Shown in pieces: positions 18,846 to 27,853 of a stretch of 64,000 bases of DNA; the stretch's first letter is position 1; every line of letters begins with the position of its first letter. The position numbers and the translations under genes were made by a program. The notes beneath the pieces were generated by a model. The model did no database searches, was not told the DNA's origin, and worked only from the letters and a program-made list of their open reading frames with translations. Origin of the DNA: an uncultured Opitutales bacterium (lineage in GTDB: Bacteria; Verrucomicrobiota; Verrucomicrobiia; Opitutales; Intestinicryptomonadaceae); NCBI GenBank assembly GCA_944389215.1, contig CALXLN010000009.1, positions 1 through 64,000 on the forward strand, given 5' to 3'.

Positions 18846-20255
18846 ATGAGCGACTCCCTCATAAATTTCATATATATAATATCGTCGGTGATGTTCATAA
18901 TGGGCATCAAGATGCTCGGAAAGGCCGAAACAGCAAGAAAGGGCAATTTCGTCTCGGCTGCGGGCATGTTGGTGGCGGTATTGGTAACGCTTTTCGACAA
19001 AAAAATCCTCGACGCCGGCGATCCACTTAGTTGGGCAATTTTGGCGGGAAGCTTGGCGGTCGGAATAGTCATAGGCCTAATTGCCGCCAAGAAAGTCAAA
19101 ATGACCTCTATGCCCGAAATGGTTGCACTCCTCAATGGATTTGGCGGCCTGGCGAGCCTTTTGGTAGCCTGGGCGGAATTCCATTTCGCCGACGTGAAAA
19201 ATACCATGCCCGCCGATTTCTCAAAATTCGCAATTATAGCCGCTATTCTAATAGGCGGAATAACGTTTACAGGAAGCATGTATGCGTGGGGTAAACTATC
19301 CGGCAAAATTTCCGGCAAGCCCAAAGTTTACGCCGGACAAAAAGCGGTAAATGCCTTATTGGCAGCCGTAATGGTGCTGGTCTCGGCCATATTCGTGTTT
19401 GTTGGAAATTTTGAAGCCTGCATGGCTTTGATGATAGCTTCGATTGTGCTGTCGCTTATCTTGGGATTCGCGGCGGTAATGCCGATAGGCGGCGGCGATA
19501 TGCCGGTGGTAATTTCTCTCTTGAATTCACTATCGGGTCTTGCCGCAAGCGCCGCGGGATTTGTCATTCAAAACAACGTGCTTATTGTCGCCGGCTGCTT
19601 GGTTGGCGCAAGCGGTGTAATCCTTACGGTTATAATGTGCAAATCCATGAATAGGACGCTCTCAAACGTCCTGTTCTCAGGATTCGGCTCTGCAGGGCAC
19701 AAATCCGACAAAGCTGTTGAAGGCGAAATGAAGCCGATGAGCGTCGACGACGCTTACTATGTTTTGGAAGCCGCCCAAAATGTAGTATTCATTCCCGGAT
19801 ACGGAATGGCAGTGGCGCAGGCGCAGCACACGGTAAAGGAACTCGCCGAAATACTCGAAAATAACGGCGCGGAAGTATGCTTTGCAATCCATCCCGTCGC
19901 GGGAAGAATGCCCGGGCACATGAATGTTCTCTTGGCGGAAGCGGATGTTCCCTATGAACAGCTCAAGGAAATGGAGGAAGCCAACAGAATTCTGGAGGCC
20001 GCGGATGTTGCCATAGTAATAGGCGCAAACGATGTCGTCAATCCCGCCGCCGCGGAGGACAAGGGAAGCCCGATTTACGGAATGCCTATAATAGAAGCTT
20101 ACAAAGCAAAGACCGTGCTTGCTCTAAAACGCGGCAAAGGCGCCGGATTCTCGGGATTGGAAAACGGACTATTCTTCAGGCCCAACACAAGAATGATTTA
20201 CGGCGACGCCAAAGCCACCATAAACGAACTCGTCGCAAAGTTTAAGGAAAAATAA
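18846..20255 (+). CDS. pntB: NAD(P) transhydrogenase subunit beta
   Basis: PntB carries the rest of the membrane channel and the NADP(H)-binding domain III. The 469-residue protein has about nine membrane helices up to roughly residue 270 (for example ILAGSLAVGIVIGLIAAKKV). The soluble domain follows with VVFIPGYGMAVAQAQH, FAIHPVAGRMPGHMNVLLAE, VAIVIGANDVVNPAA and YGMPIIEAYKAKTVLALKRG, the NADP-binding signatures. The set pntAA-pntAB-pntB is complete. Confidence 0.96.
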   Translation: MSDSLINFIYIISSVMFIMGIKMLGKAETARKGNFVSAAGMLVAVLVTLFDKKILDAGDPLSWAILAGSLAVGIVIGLIAAKKVKMTSMPEMVALLNGFGGLASLLVAWAEFHFADVKNTMPADFSKFAIIAAILIGGITFTGSMYAWGKLSGKISGKPKVYAGQKAVNALLAAVMVLVSAIFVFVGNFEACMALMIASIVLSLILGFAAVMPIGGGDMPVVISLLNSLSGLAASAAGFVIQNNVLIVAGCLVGASGVILTVIMCKSMNRTLSNVLFSGFGSAGHKSDKAVEGEMKPMSVDDAYYVLEAAQNVVFIPGYGMAVAQAQHTVKELAEILENNGAEVCFAIHPVAGRMPGHMNVLLAEADVPYEQLKEMEEANRILEAADVAIVIGANDVVNPAAAEDKGSPIYGMPIIEAYKAKTVLALKRGKGAGFSGLENGLFFRPNTRMIYGDAKATINELVAKFKEK

Positions 20256-21417
20256 CTCCGCAAAAAATCCGACCGAAATTTCTTCCGCGCTATTCTATTT
20301 GCCATCCAAAGCGCTTGCGTTTCGGATGGTTCGTGGGGAGTTTGCGGAGGAATCTGCGTATGCCATGGTGCGTAAAAGCTTTGCTCGAAAGTCCCAACGG
20401 ACACAAAGTTAAAGCGCGGAGCCGGCGGAGGAATCTGCGGATGCCATGGTGCGAAAAAACTTTGCTCGGAAATCCTAGCTGATACAAAGTTAAAGCGCGG
20501 AGCCGGCGAGGAATATCCCGACCTTATAGTTTTTTAATCTTTTTGCGCGCATTGTAATCTTCGCCGCAATCCGGATAAAATTTTTTTGTCCGGATTAAAC
20601 AAGCGCAAAGAAAGACTGTTTTAAATCCAATACTACTAAACGGTTTTTTTATTGTTGCACAATCAACTCCCAAAATTTTCCGTATTCGCGATTTCAGAAG
20701 ATAAAATTATAGCATTAAGCAGCATTTTACGATTCCGCAGACTAAAATCCCGCATTAATATTCCGCAGATTCAAGGGTAAAATCGGTTAAACGGCGCCCT
20801 CCTCTCAACGATTTGGCGCGCGCGAAGATTCGGCAAAAACCGGTCTGAGTCCGCGCCATTGCCGAGCTCCCTGCCGATTACGCGCCGCAAGATCGCTCCC
20901 GGCGCGCAAAACGAATTTAGATTCGCGCTAGAAAACAATAAAGTACGCACCTGCATACTTATTTCCTGCTGCAAATTTTCAGCATGCAATTTCCAGCGTT
21001 TTAGAGTATTGTTGGTGTTGCGTAAAAATCGCAACAGTTTGGAAATTCAAAAATCTTTGAAATACCGGCCAAAAAAACGGTTAGCGCCCTCAATCTCCTG
21101 TATTTTCAAATTAAAAAAATCCAGCCGCCCTATAGAAAATTCTGCAATACAATGAAAAACTAGCATACAGCCAAAAAATCTCGAGACTTAAACCGCCGAA
21201 GTTTTTCACTTTTGTATTATTCGATTCCAAATTCAAACTCCGCGCAAAAATGCGCCATGCGATTGCCAATGCACACAAATCTTGCGCTGCGTCCGCCGCG
21301 AAAAAAAACGCGGAAATTTCCGCTTGCAGGCGCCGTCCTTCCGCAAACGCACGGCTCATAAAAAACTTGTGTTTTTTGGCGCCGGTAAAATATAATCCGC
21401 CGATAAAAATTTTAACT
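20256..21417. other. Long intergenic region with a repeat near its left end
   Basis: Apart from the 81-bp tandem repeat listed separately, I see no coding frame with family resemblance. Frames on both strands (such as 21641-21111 minus) are shadows of the Dabb gene or of repeats. No terminator hairpin with a T run was recognised after pntB. Confidence 0.4.
20344..20520. repeat. 81-bp direct tandem repeat, two copies plus a partial third
   Basis: Unit 1 (20344-20424) and unit 2 (20425-20505) both begin GCGGAGGAATCTGCG, continue ATGCCATGGTGCG, contain ACAAAGTTAAAGCGCGGAG and end CCG. A truncated third copy starts at about 20505 (GCGAGGAAT). They differ at only about a dozen positions. Frames read through them give repetitive peptides and are not genes. 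Confidence 0.8.
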
Positions 21418-21723
21418 ATGCTTACCCATACTGTCATATTTAGAACTCGAAAAGCCGACAAAGTCGCTCTCATACGCGAAGGGCTGGAAACTTTAAAAAA
21501 CATAGAAGGCGTGGCTTTTTTCCATTGCGGAGAACCCGCCCCGAGTCCACGCCCCGTGGTGGATGACTTCTTCGACTGCGCGCTTGTTGTGGCTTTTGAA
21601 GACGATGAAGCCGGACTAAAAAGATATTCCGAACATCCCATACACGTAAACTTTGTAGAAAATTACCTGAAACCGGCAGAAGGCAAACTGCTAGTTTACG
21701 ACGTCAAGACCTTCCAAAAATGA
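21418..21723 (+). CDS. Dabb-family (stress-responsive alpha/beta barrel) protein
   Basis: The product is 101 residues from the ATG at 21418 (MLTHTVIFRTRKADKV). It shows the Dabb pattern: H-x-V-F/I-F strand, IREGLETLKNIEGV, a central FDCALVVAFEDDEAGLKRYS and HPIHVNFVENYL at the end. Dabb proteins form small dimeric ferredoxin-like barrels of diverse or unknown function. The longer frame from 21250 has no homology-like extension. The stop TGA overlaps the start of cca (ATGA at 21720-21723), so the two are coupled. Confidence 0.88.
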   Translation: MLTHTVIFRTRKADKVALIREGLETLKNIEGVAFFHCGEPAPSPRPVVDDFFDCALVVAFEDDEAGLKRYSEHPIHVNFVENYLKPAEGKLLVYDVKTFQK

Positions 21724-23099
21724 TATTCCCCGATTCCCGCCACGAAAAAGCCTGCCAATACATCTGCCAAACCGCAAGGAACGCCGGCGGAAGGGCCTTT
21801 TTAGTGGGCGGATGCGTGAGAGATTGGCTTTTGGGATTGCCGCCCAAAGATTTGGATGTGGAAATATACGGACTCGAACCCGCAAAAATAGAACAGTTCT
21901 TGCGCGCAAAATTCCGCGTTGAAATGGTGGGCAAAAGTTTCGGCGTTTGGATATTAAAGGGCTATAATATAGACGTGAGCTCCCCCCGCAGGGAACGCAA
22001 AACCGGAGGCGGACACAAAGCCTTTGACGTGGAATGCGATCCGTTCATGTCTCCACAAGACGCCTGCTCCCGCAGGGACTTTACCATAAACTCAATGCTC
22101 TTCGACTACCTGACGGGAGAAATTATCGACCCGTACGGGGGGCGTTCAGACATGCGCCTGAAAATTTTGCGCCACACGTCGGAACGCTTTCGAGAAGACC
22201 CTCTGCGGGTGCTGCGCGCAATGCAGTTCTCGGCCAGATTTGAAATGGAAGTCGCCCCAGAGACTGTGCAAATATGCCGCACTATAGAGCCGGAAAACCT
22301 CCCCCAGGAACGCATTTACGAAGAGTGGAAAAAACTTGTGCTAAGGGGAGTAAAAATATCCTTGGGGCTCAATTTTCTGCGCGACTGCGGCTGGATAAAA
22401 TACTTTCCGGAACTCGCCGCAACAGTGGGCTGCAAACAAGACCCCCAATGGCATCCGGAAGGCGACGTATTTACGCACACCGGATTTTGCATGGACTCTT
22501 TTGCAAAAGACCGAATAGGCGACGAATGGGAAGATATTGTCGTCGGTTTTGCGGTGCTTTGCCACGACTTCGGCAAGCCGCGCTGCACTAAAATCTGCGA
22601 AGACGGTAAAATACGCTCATATGGGCACGACATATTGGGAGTAGCGCCGACGCGTTCGTTTCTGCAAAGGCTTACAAGGGAAAAAGCCCTAATAGAACAG
22701 GTATTGCCGTTGGTGGAGCGACATATGGCGATTCTCGACTTGTGGAAAAGCAACGCAGGAGACTCCGCCATACGCAGGCTTGCAAGGAAGGTGGGCCGCA
22801 TAGACAGGCTGGTGCGCATAGACAAAGCCGACCGCAACGGGAGGCCTCCGGAAATTCCCGGAGAATCGCCGCAGGGAGAATGGATTATGGCGCGCGCCGA
22901 AACCCTTAAAGTAAAGGATTCCGCCCCAAAACCCATTATTATGGGCAGACACTTAATTGAACTCGGGCTCAAACCGTCCCCGGATTTCGGAAAGATTACG
23001 AATGCCGCATACGAAGCGCAACTCGACGGAAAATTCGACGACTTGCAAGGCGGATTGGCTTTCGTCAACAAGATGCTTGAAATCCGCCCGCAATTATGA
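21720..23099 (+). CDS. cca: CCA tRNA nucleotidyltransferase / poly(A) polymerase-family protein with HD domain
   Basis: The 459-residue protein carries the class II nucleotidyltransferase head: FLVGGCVRDWLLGLPPKDLD, VEIYG, RRDFTINSM and DPYGG, then RFREDPLRVLRAMQFSARF. An HD domain follows (HTGFCMD, AVLCHDFGKPRC, VERHM). It would add or repair the CCA end of tRNAs; the half-tRNA in this window does not encode CCA either, so such an enzyme is needed. A pure poly(A) polymerase function cannot be excluded from sequence alone. It overlaps the upstream Dabb gene by four bases. Confidence 0.9.
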   Translation: MIFPDSRHEKACQYICQTARNAGGRAFLVGGCVRDWLLGLPPKDLDVEIYGLEPAKIEQFLRAKFRVEMVGKSFGVWILKGYNIDVSSPRRERKTGGGHKAFDVECDPFMSPQDACSRRDFTINSMLFDYLTGEIIDPYGGRSDMRLKILRHTSERFREDPLRVLRAMQFSARFEMEVAPETVQICRTIEPENLPQERIYEEWKKLVLRGVKISLGLNFLRDCGWIKYFPELAATVGCKQDPQWHPEGDVFTHTGFCMDSFAKDRIGDEWEDIVVGFAVLCHDFGKPRCTKICEDGKIRSYGHDILGVAPTRSFLQRLTREKALIEQVLPLVERHMAILDLWKSNAGDSAIRRLARKVGRIDRLVRIDKADRNGRPPEIPGESPQGEWIMARAETLKVKDSAPKPIIMGRHLIELGLKPSPDFGKITNAAYEAQLDGKFDDLQGGLAFVNKMLEIRPQL

Positions 23100-23131
23100 A
23101 AGTCTTTAGCATTCAGGCTATAAAATGCGCG

Positions 23132-23147
23132 TTTTTTTTTTTTTTTT
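23132..23147. repeat. Run of sixteen T
   Basis: A homopolymer of sixteen T on the plus strand lies 29 bases before the grpE start, after GCGCG. Without a preceding strong hairpin it is not a clear terminator; it may vary in length by slippage. Confidence 0.7.
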
Positions 23148-23176
23148 ACAATTTATAAATCGAAGAATGAATCGAC

Positions 23177-23803
23177 ATGAAGCAATCCCATAAAGAAACT
23201 TCAAACAACAAACAAGATATTCCGGAAACAGAGGAAAAGTCCCCAGTTGAAACCGTGGAAGCCGAATGTCCGCCCACCGCCGAAAGCGCGGCAGACAACT
23301 TGGCTACGGAAGAACAAGCCATGAACATGACAGACCTGCTCAATAGGCTGGACGAAGCTACTTTGCAGGCGGAAAAAAATAAAGACTTGTATTTGAGAAC
23401 CGTAGCCGACCTTGACACTTATCGCCGAAAAGTCCAACGCGAAAAGCAAGAGCTTGCAAAATTCGCCCTTCAGCCTCTCGTGGAAGATTTGCTGCCGTCG
23501 GTGGACCATCTCGAGATGGCCATACAAGCGTCGAAAGGCGCCGACGAATGCAAAAGTTTGATTGTCGGCGTGGAAATGGTGTGTTCGCAAATAAAAAAGA
23601 CGCTTGCAAATTTCGGCGTCGAGGAAATATCGGCGGAAGGCAAAGAATTCGACCCGAATTTTGAAGACTGCGTGTCGCATGAACCAAACGAATCCGTCGC
23701 GGAAAATATTGTCATAAAAGTTACGCGGGCCGGCTACAAATACAACGGCAGGCTTTTGCGTCCCGCAAGCGTGGTAGTATCAAGCGGCAAAGCGAAGGCT
23801 TAA
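23177..23803 (+). CDS. grpE: Nucleotide exchange factor GrpE
   Basis: GrpE releases ADP from DnaK. The 208-residue protein has a long disordered acidic head (residues 1-50, rich in Glu and Thr), then the dimerising helix and head domain. Signatures are [39 protein letters not shown] and, near the end, [20 protein letters not shown]. It is two bases upstream of dnaJ, while dnaK is not in the window. I saw no CIRCE-type inverted repeat in front, only the T16 run. Confidence 0.95.
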   Translation: MKQSHKETSNNKQDIPETEEKSPVETVEAECPPTAESAADNLATEEQAMNMTDLLNRLDEATLQAEKNKDLYLRTVADLDTYRRKVQREKQELAKFALQPLVEDLLPSVDHLEMAIQASKGADECKSLIVGVEMVCSQIKKTLANFGVEEISAEGKEFDPNFEDCVSHEPNESVAENIVIKVTRAGYKYNGRLLRPASVVVSSGKAKA

Positions 23804-23805
23804 TT

Positions 23806-24957
23806 ATGGCGGAAGATTTCTACAAAGTTCTTGGCGTCGAAAAAAACGCTTCGACTCAAGAGATAAAAAAAGCCTACCGCAAGTTGGCTTTGAAATACCA
23901 TCCCGACAGGAACCCTGGCGACAAGACGGCTGAAGAAAAATTCAGAAAGGTTTCAGAAGCCTACGAAGTCCTCTCTAACGACGAAAAGCGCGCCAAGTAC
24001 GACCAATTTGGACACGCTGCGTTTACTCAAGGCGGAATGGGCGGAGCCGCATACGGAGCTCAAGGCGGCGGATTCCAAGATCCTTTCGATATATTCCGCG
24101 AGGTATTCGGCGGCGGAGGCGGCGGAGGCGGAGCGTTCTACGACTTCTTCGGCGGAGGCGGCGCGCAACAGGACTACAATGAACCAGAGAGAGGTTCCGA
24201 TATACGCGCGGAAATTGAAATTACGCTTGAAGAAGCCGCCAAAGGCGCGACGCGCACCATAAGATACAACCGCGTTGTGGAATGCCCCGACTGCAGGGGA
24301 ACCGGCTCTAAAGACGGCGCCAGCGGCAGAAAAACCTGCCCCAAATGCCACGGTTCCGGGCAGGTCAGAATGGCGCAAGGCCCGATACGCTTCACCCAAC
24401 CATGCCCCGAGTGCAACGGAACGGGAAGCGTGGTTGAAAACCCGTGCCCAAAATGCGGCGGCTCCGGAAGAATCAGGGAGCGCAATGAGGTGAAAATCGA
24501 CATTCCTCCGGGAGTCTACACAGGCTCCCGCCTTCGCAAAACTGGCGCAGGCAACGCCGGATACAACGGCGGGGGATACGGCGATTTGTACGTTGTTATT
24601 TTTGTGGCGCCGCATCAAAAGTTCGAGCGCGAAGGCAATAACCTGCTCTGCGACATAAACGTGAAATTTACACTAGCGGCCTTAGGCGGACAAATAGAAG
24701 TCGAAACCCTCACTGGAAAGGCCCTGCTGAAAATTCCAGCCGGGACGCAACCAGGCACGGCTCTGAGAATGAAAGGGCTAGGAATGCCTAACTTGCGCGG
24801 AGGGGAAAAAGGCGACTTGTTTGTAAGAATAAATATAGAAGTTCCGCGCAAACTCACCGACGAACAGCGCAAAAAGCTTGAGGAGTTCGCCGTTGCATGC
24901 GGAGACAATACAAACAAGGGTTCGTCATCAGAGCCTTTCTATAAAAAATTCTTTTAA
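23806..24957 (+). CDS. dnaJ: Chaperone DnaJ
   Basis: This is a class A J protein of 383 residues that stimulates DnaK and holds unfolded clients. It has the J domain with HPD (YHPDRNPGD), a Gly/Phe-rich region with long Gly runs (about residues 75-125), four CxxCxGxG zinc modules ([32 protein letters not shown]) and the C-terminal client-binding domains. Transcribed with grpE; a terminator follows at 24988. Confidence 0.97.
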   Translation: MAEDFYKVLGVEKNASTQEIKKAYRKLALKYHPDRNPGDKTAEEKFRKVSEAYEVLSNDEKRAKYDQFGHAAFTQGGMGGAAYGAQGGGFQDPFDIFREVFGGGGGGGGAFYDFFGGGGAQQDYNEPERGSDIRAEIEITLEEAAKGATRTIRYNRVVECPDCRGTGSKDGASGRKTCPKCHGSGQVRMAQGPIRFTQPCPECNGTGSVVENPCPKCGGSGRIRERNEVKIDIPPGVYTGSRLRKTGAGNAGYNGGGYGDLYVVIFVAPHQKFEREGNNLLCDINVKFTLAALGGQIEVETLTGKALLKIPAGTQPGTALRMKGLGMPNLRGGEKGDLFVRINIEVPRKLTDEQRKKLEEFAVACGDNTNKGSSSEPFYKKFF

Positions 24958-24987
24958 ACAAGGCGCTATCAAACGCCCAAAAAACGC

Positions 24988-25022
24988 AAAAGGGGACGGC
25001 TTAAAAGCCGCCTCCTTTTTTA
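24988..25022 (+). terminator. Intrinsic terminator after dnaJ
   Basis: AGGGGACGGCTT pairs with AGCCGCCTCCT around a tight A-rich loop, with two mismatched positions, followed by T6. Confidence 0.75.
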
Positions 25023-25111
25023 ATGCAAAATTGGGGCGCTTTTTAGAGCGCGGACAAAACTAAAAGAACGGCACTATGGCTCCGCATTCCGGCGCAAACT
25101 CGAAATGCGAA

Positions 25112-26035
25112 TCAATCAGGCTTGGCGCGGCGCCTGTTTTGAACTGTTATTTTTACGGATGTTGGAAGATTTTTTCCAGATGGCCTTGAACTTCCGGAAC
25201 GGCTTTTCTTCCCGGCATCTTTGGCTCCCGGCGAACGCCTGCATTCGGCGCGGCTTTGCGCGCGCAATCCAGTTTTCTTTGAACGCCGTTTGGGACTGGA
25301 AGAAGCGGCGCCGTGATTCTTTCCGCCCAGCGCGTCGAAAATCTTTTTTATGGTGAGTTTTACGAAAGAGCGCAAATTGAATTTTTTGGACTCCTGTTCC
25401 GGCTCGGGTTCAGGCTCTATGATTGTGCGGTTTTGCTCGACAACCTTTTTTATTTCAAGGAACAGCCTTCGGCTAATCCATGCGTCGGTAGCGGCATACT
25501 GGATCTGCTTCGGCGTAAGATTCTCGCTGGCCCAATTTGTAAGCTGGGCTGACTTTGAAATTTTTTCTCCGAAAATAAGCGCCGTCAGATTGCGCATTCC
25601 CGTATTTACAACCCCCAAATTTGAAGTGTAATCGCTTACGTCCACAAACCCCGCCGGGTTAAAAATGTGCCGCGATCGCAGCGATTTTATATCGCCCTTG
25701 ACTGCAATCCCCGCCTTTTTTACGGCCGGATTTTCCAAAATTTTATAAATGTCAGCAAGCCTGTCTTTCAAAGGATCCAGCCTTATAATCCAAACTTTTT
25801 TTTCTCCGCCCAGTTGGAGTATGGACACGGGATAATTTTTCCCTTTGGTAAAATTTGGCCGTGTTTCGGTGTCGAAACCCAAAACCTTTTCCTTCGATAT
25901 TTCGACGAGAGCCTGGTCGAGAATCTTATCAGTCTCTACCAATGCGATTTCGCCCGTATAGCATACCTGCGGCAGGTATTGAATCATATCAGGATTCACC
26001 CTGCGCGGATACATACATTTTATTTCAAAATTCAT
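25112..26035 (-). CDS. RNase D/WRN-like 3'-5' exonuclease with basic tail
   Basis: The product (307 residues from the ATG at 26035) has all three DEDD exonuclease motifs: LGFDTETRP, VKGDIKSLRS and IQYAATDAWISRRLF. The last, with Y-x-x-x-D, places it with RNase D and WRN-type enzymes. Short forms of this family act on RNA or DNA 3' ends; no HRDC domain is present. The C-terminal 100 residues are odd: a Glu/Pro stretch (EPEPEPEQES), then a long Lys/Arg/Ser-rich tail likely to bind nucleic acid. The frame runs up to 26089, but the shorter start is more family-like. It points toward dnaJ and stands alone. Confidence 0.85.
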   Translation of the reverse strand: MNFEIKCMYPRRVNPDMIQYLPQVCYTGEIALVETDKILDQALVEISKEKVLGFDTETRPNFTKGKNYPVSILQLGGEKKVWIIRLDPLKDRLADIYKILENPAVKKAGIAVKGDIKSLRSRHIFNPAGFVDVSDYTSNLGVVNTGMRNLTALIFGEKISKSAQLTNWASENLTPKQIQYAATDAWISRRLFLEIKKVVEQNRTIIEPEPEPEQESKKFNLRSFVKLTIKKIFDALGGKNHGAASSSPKRRSKKTGLRAQSRAECRRSPGAKDAGKKSRSGSSRPSGKNLPTSVKITVQNRRRAKPD

Positions 26036-26290
26036 CGAAAATCTCAGTTTTAAGTTTTTATTCGTACTCTTATATTGCAAAAAATCCACCTTTTTTTACT
26101 GCCGCCGTGTCTTAATGCAAAGCAAATGGTTTTACACCATACAATTTGCGACGACACAAAGATGAATTTTAACAGCCCGCAAGGCTTAAAACAAATCCAA
26201 AAAATACCCTCACGGCAGAGAAAATGATTGATAAAAATCAAAAAAAAGGCAATATATACCCTTAAAATTCACGATAAATTAGATACTTAT

Positions 26291-27538
26291 ATGGAAAATC
26301 AACTAACTGGAAACGTTTTAGTGGCGCAATCTGGCGGTCCGACATCCGTAATCAACGCAAGTCTTGCGGGCGTCATAACGGAATCTCTCAACCACGATTG
26401 CATTGAAGAAATTTACGGCGGTCTCAACGGAATAGAGGGAATTTTAAAAGAACAGCTTATAGACTTGGCTGAAGAATCGCAGCAGACTGTCCGCGGGCTG
26501 CGCTACACTCCCAGCTCTGCATTGGGAACCTGCCGCTACAAGCTCAAAAGCGAGCAGGATTTTACCCGTTTCATAGACGTTTGCAAAGCCCACAATATAA
26601 GATTTTTCTTCTATATCGGCGGCAACGATTCTCAAGATACAGCCAATAAAATAGCCCAACACGCGGCAGCTCAAGACTATGAAATGCGCGTAATAGGCAT
26701 TCCAAAAACAATAGACAACGACCTCACTATGACTGACCACTGCCCCGGATACGGCAGTGTCGTCAAGTACCTTTGCGCAACAATCCGCGAATTAGCGCTC
26801 GACCACGAGGCAATGGGAAACCACGATTTAGTGTCGATTGTCGAAGTTATGGGCAGGGATGCAGGTTGGATAGCGGCAGGAACAAGCATAGCCAAACGCC
26901 GCAACCAAGTAGACGACCCGCCGCACATCATACTTCTGCCCGAAGTTGCATTTAATCCTGAATACTTCCTTGCACAGGTACAGGAATGCCTTAAAAAGAA
27001 CAAATACTGCCTAGTTGTAGTTAGCGAAGGCATTTGCGACGCCAACGGCAATTTGGTCGCCGCGGGAGAAGCGCAAGATTCATTTGGGCACTCGCAGCTT
27101 GGCGGCGTTGGCGAATACTTGCAGCGCCTAGTCCAAAAGAGCCTTCCGGGAATCAAGGCGCGCTCGTGCAAGCCTGGACACGCCGAAAGAGCGGCTGCGC
27201 ACTGCTCGTCGCTGGCAGACTCCAACGAAGCGTACATGGCGGGACAAGCCGCAGTTAAAGCTGCAGTCGAAGGCAATAGCGGAGTTATGGTGGCGCTCGT
27301 GCGCGGAGACACGGATAAATACTCTTGCGAAACAACATTGGTCGACTTGGCAAGCGTTGCAAACGGCGTAAAACACTTTCCGGAAAACTGGATTGGCGAA
27401 GACAAAATTTCCGTCAACTACCAGTTTAACAAGTACATTCTTCCTCTCTTGCAAGGGGAAGTCGCAGTACCTTACGAAAACGGAATGCCTGCCTATGTAA
27501 GGCTCGACAAAAACGAAGTTCCCAAGAAACTCTCGTAA
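26291..27538 (+). CDS. pfp: Pyrophosphate-dependent 6-phosphofructokinase
   Basis: This enzyme phosphorylates fructose 6-phosphate reversibly with PPi rather than ATP. The 415-residue product begins MENQLTGNVLVAQSGGP; the frame extends to 26228 without family resemblance. The donor site reads GGNDSQDTA and the substrate loop is PKTIDNDLTMTDHCPGYGS. An Asp in GGND and Lys in PKTIDND are the residues that mark PPi-type enzymes, whereas ATP-type PFK has Gly at both places. Further blocks are EVMGRDAGWIAAG and VGEYLQRLV. No partner gene; an excellent terminator follows. Confidence 0.9.
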   Translation: MENQLTGNVLVAQSGGPTSVINASLAGVITESLNHDCIEEIYGGLNGIEGILKEQLIDLAEESQQTVRGLRYTPSSALGTCRYKLKSEQDFTRFIDVCKAHNIRFFFYIGGNDSQDTANKIAQHAAAQDYEMRVIGIPKTIDNDLTMTDHCPGYGSVVKYLCATIRELALDHEAMGNHDLVSIVEVMGRDAGWIAAGTSIAKRRNQVDDPPHIILLPEVAFNPEYFLAQVQECLKKNKYCLVVVSEGICDANGNLVAAGEAQDSFGHSQLGGVGEYLQRLVQKSLPGIKARSCKPGHAERAAAHCSSLADSNEAYMAGQAAVKAAVEGNSGVMVALVRGDTDKYSCETTLVDLASVANGVKHFPENWIGEDKISVNYQFNKYILPLLQGEVAVPYENGMPAYVRLDKNEVPKKLS

Positions 27539-27557
27539 AAAAATTAAAAAAAAAGAG

Positions 27558-27591
27558 AAAAGCCTCCGCATAAAAAGCGGAGGCTTTTTTT
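27558..27591 (+). terminator. Intrinsic terminator after the phosphofructokinase gene
   Basis: AAAAGCCTCCGC and GCGGAGGCTTTT form a perfect 12-pair stem with a seven-base A-rich loop, ending in T7. It can also serve the minus strand because of the upstream A run. Confidence 0.9.
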
Positions 27592-27853
27592 ATGCGCGCA
27601 GTCTCTGAAAAATAAAGGTGCGCAATCCAATAAACGCGCATATAAAACGCCTCGCTCACTCCGCAAAAGACGCTATTTCCCGAGAGCAGCACGCAAAAGA
27701 AGCCTGCCTTGAATTGCCTAAATTGCGCATTGAGAAAGCTTCCTCCCCCTTGAAATATTTTATAAAGGAAAACAATATTTCTAGAATGCGCCCCGCGCGC
27801 AACATTTGCATCCCGCAGAAAAAAATTACGCGCAAGTACAAAAGAGAAAAAGA
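27592..27853. other. Intergenic region between convergent genes, nothing recognised
   Basis: About 260 bases between the PPi-PFK terminator and the stop of the minus-strand GH28-like gene. Short frames only; no hairpin with a T run on the minus strand was identified apart from the bidirectional one at 27558. Confidence 0.4.

Noticed and set aside
23953-24618. Long antisense frame opposite dnaJ
   Set aside because: Shadow of the GC-rich, Gly/Cys-rich dnaJ coding sequence.
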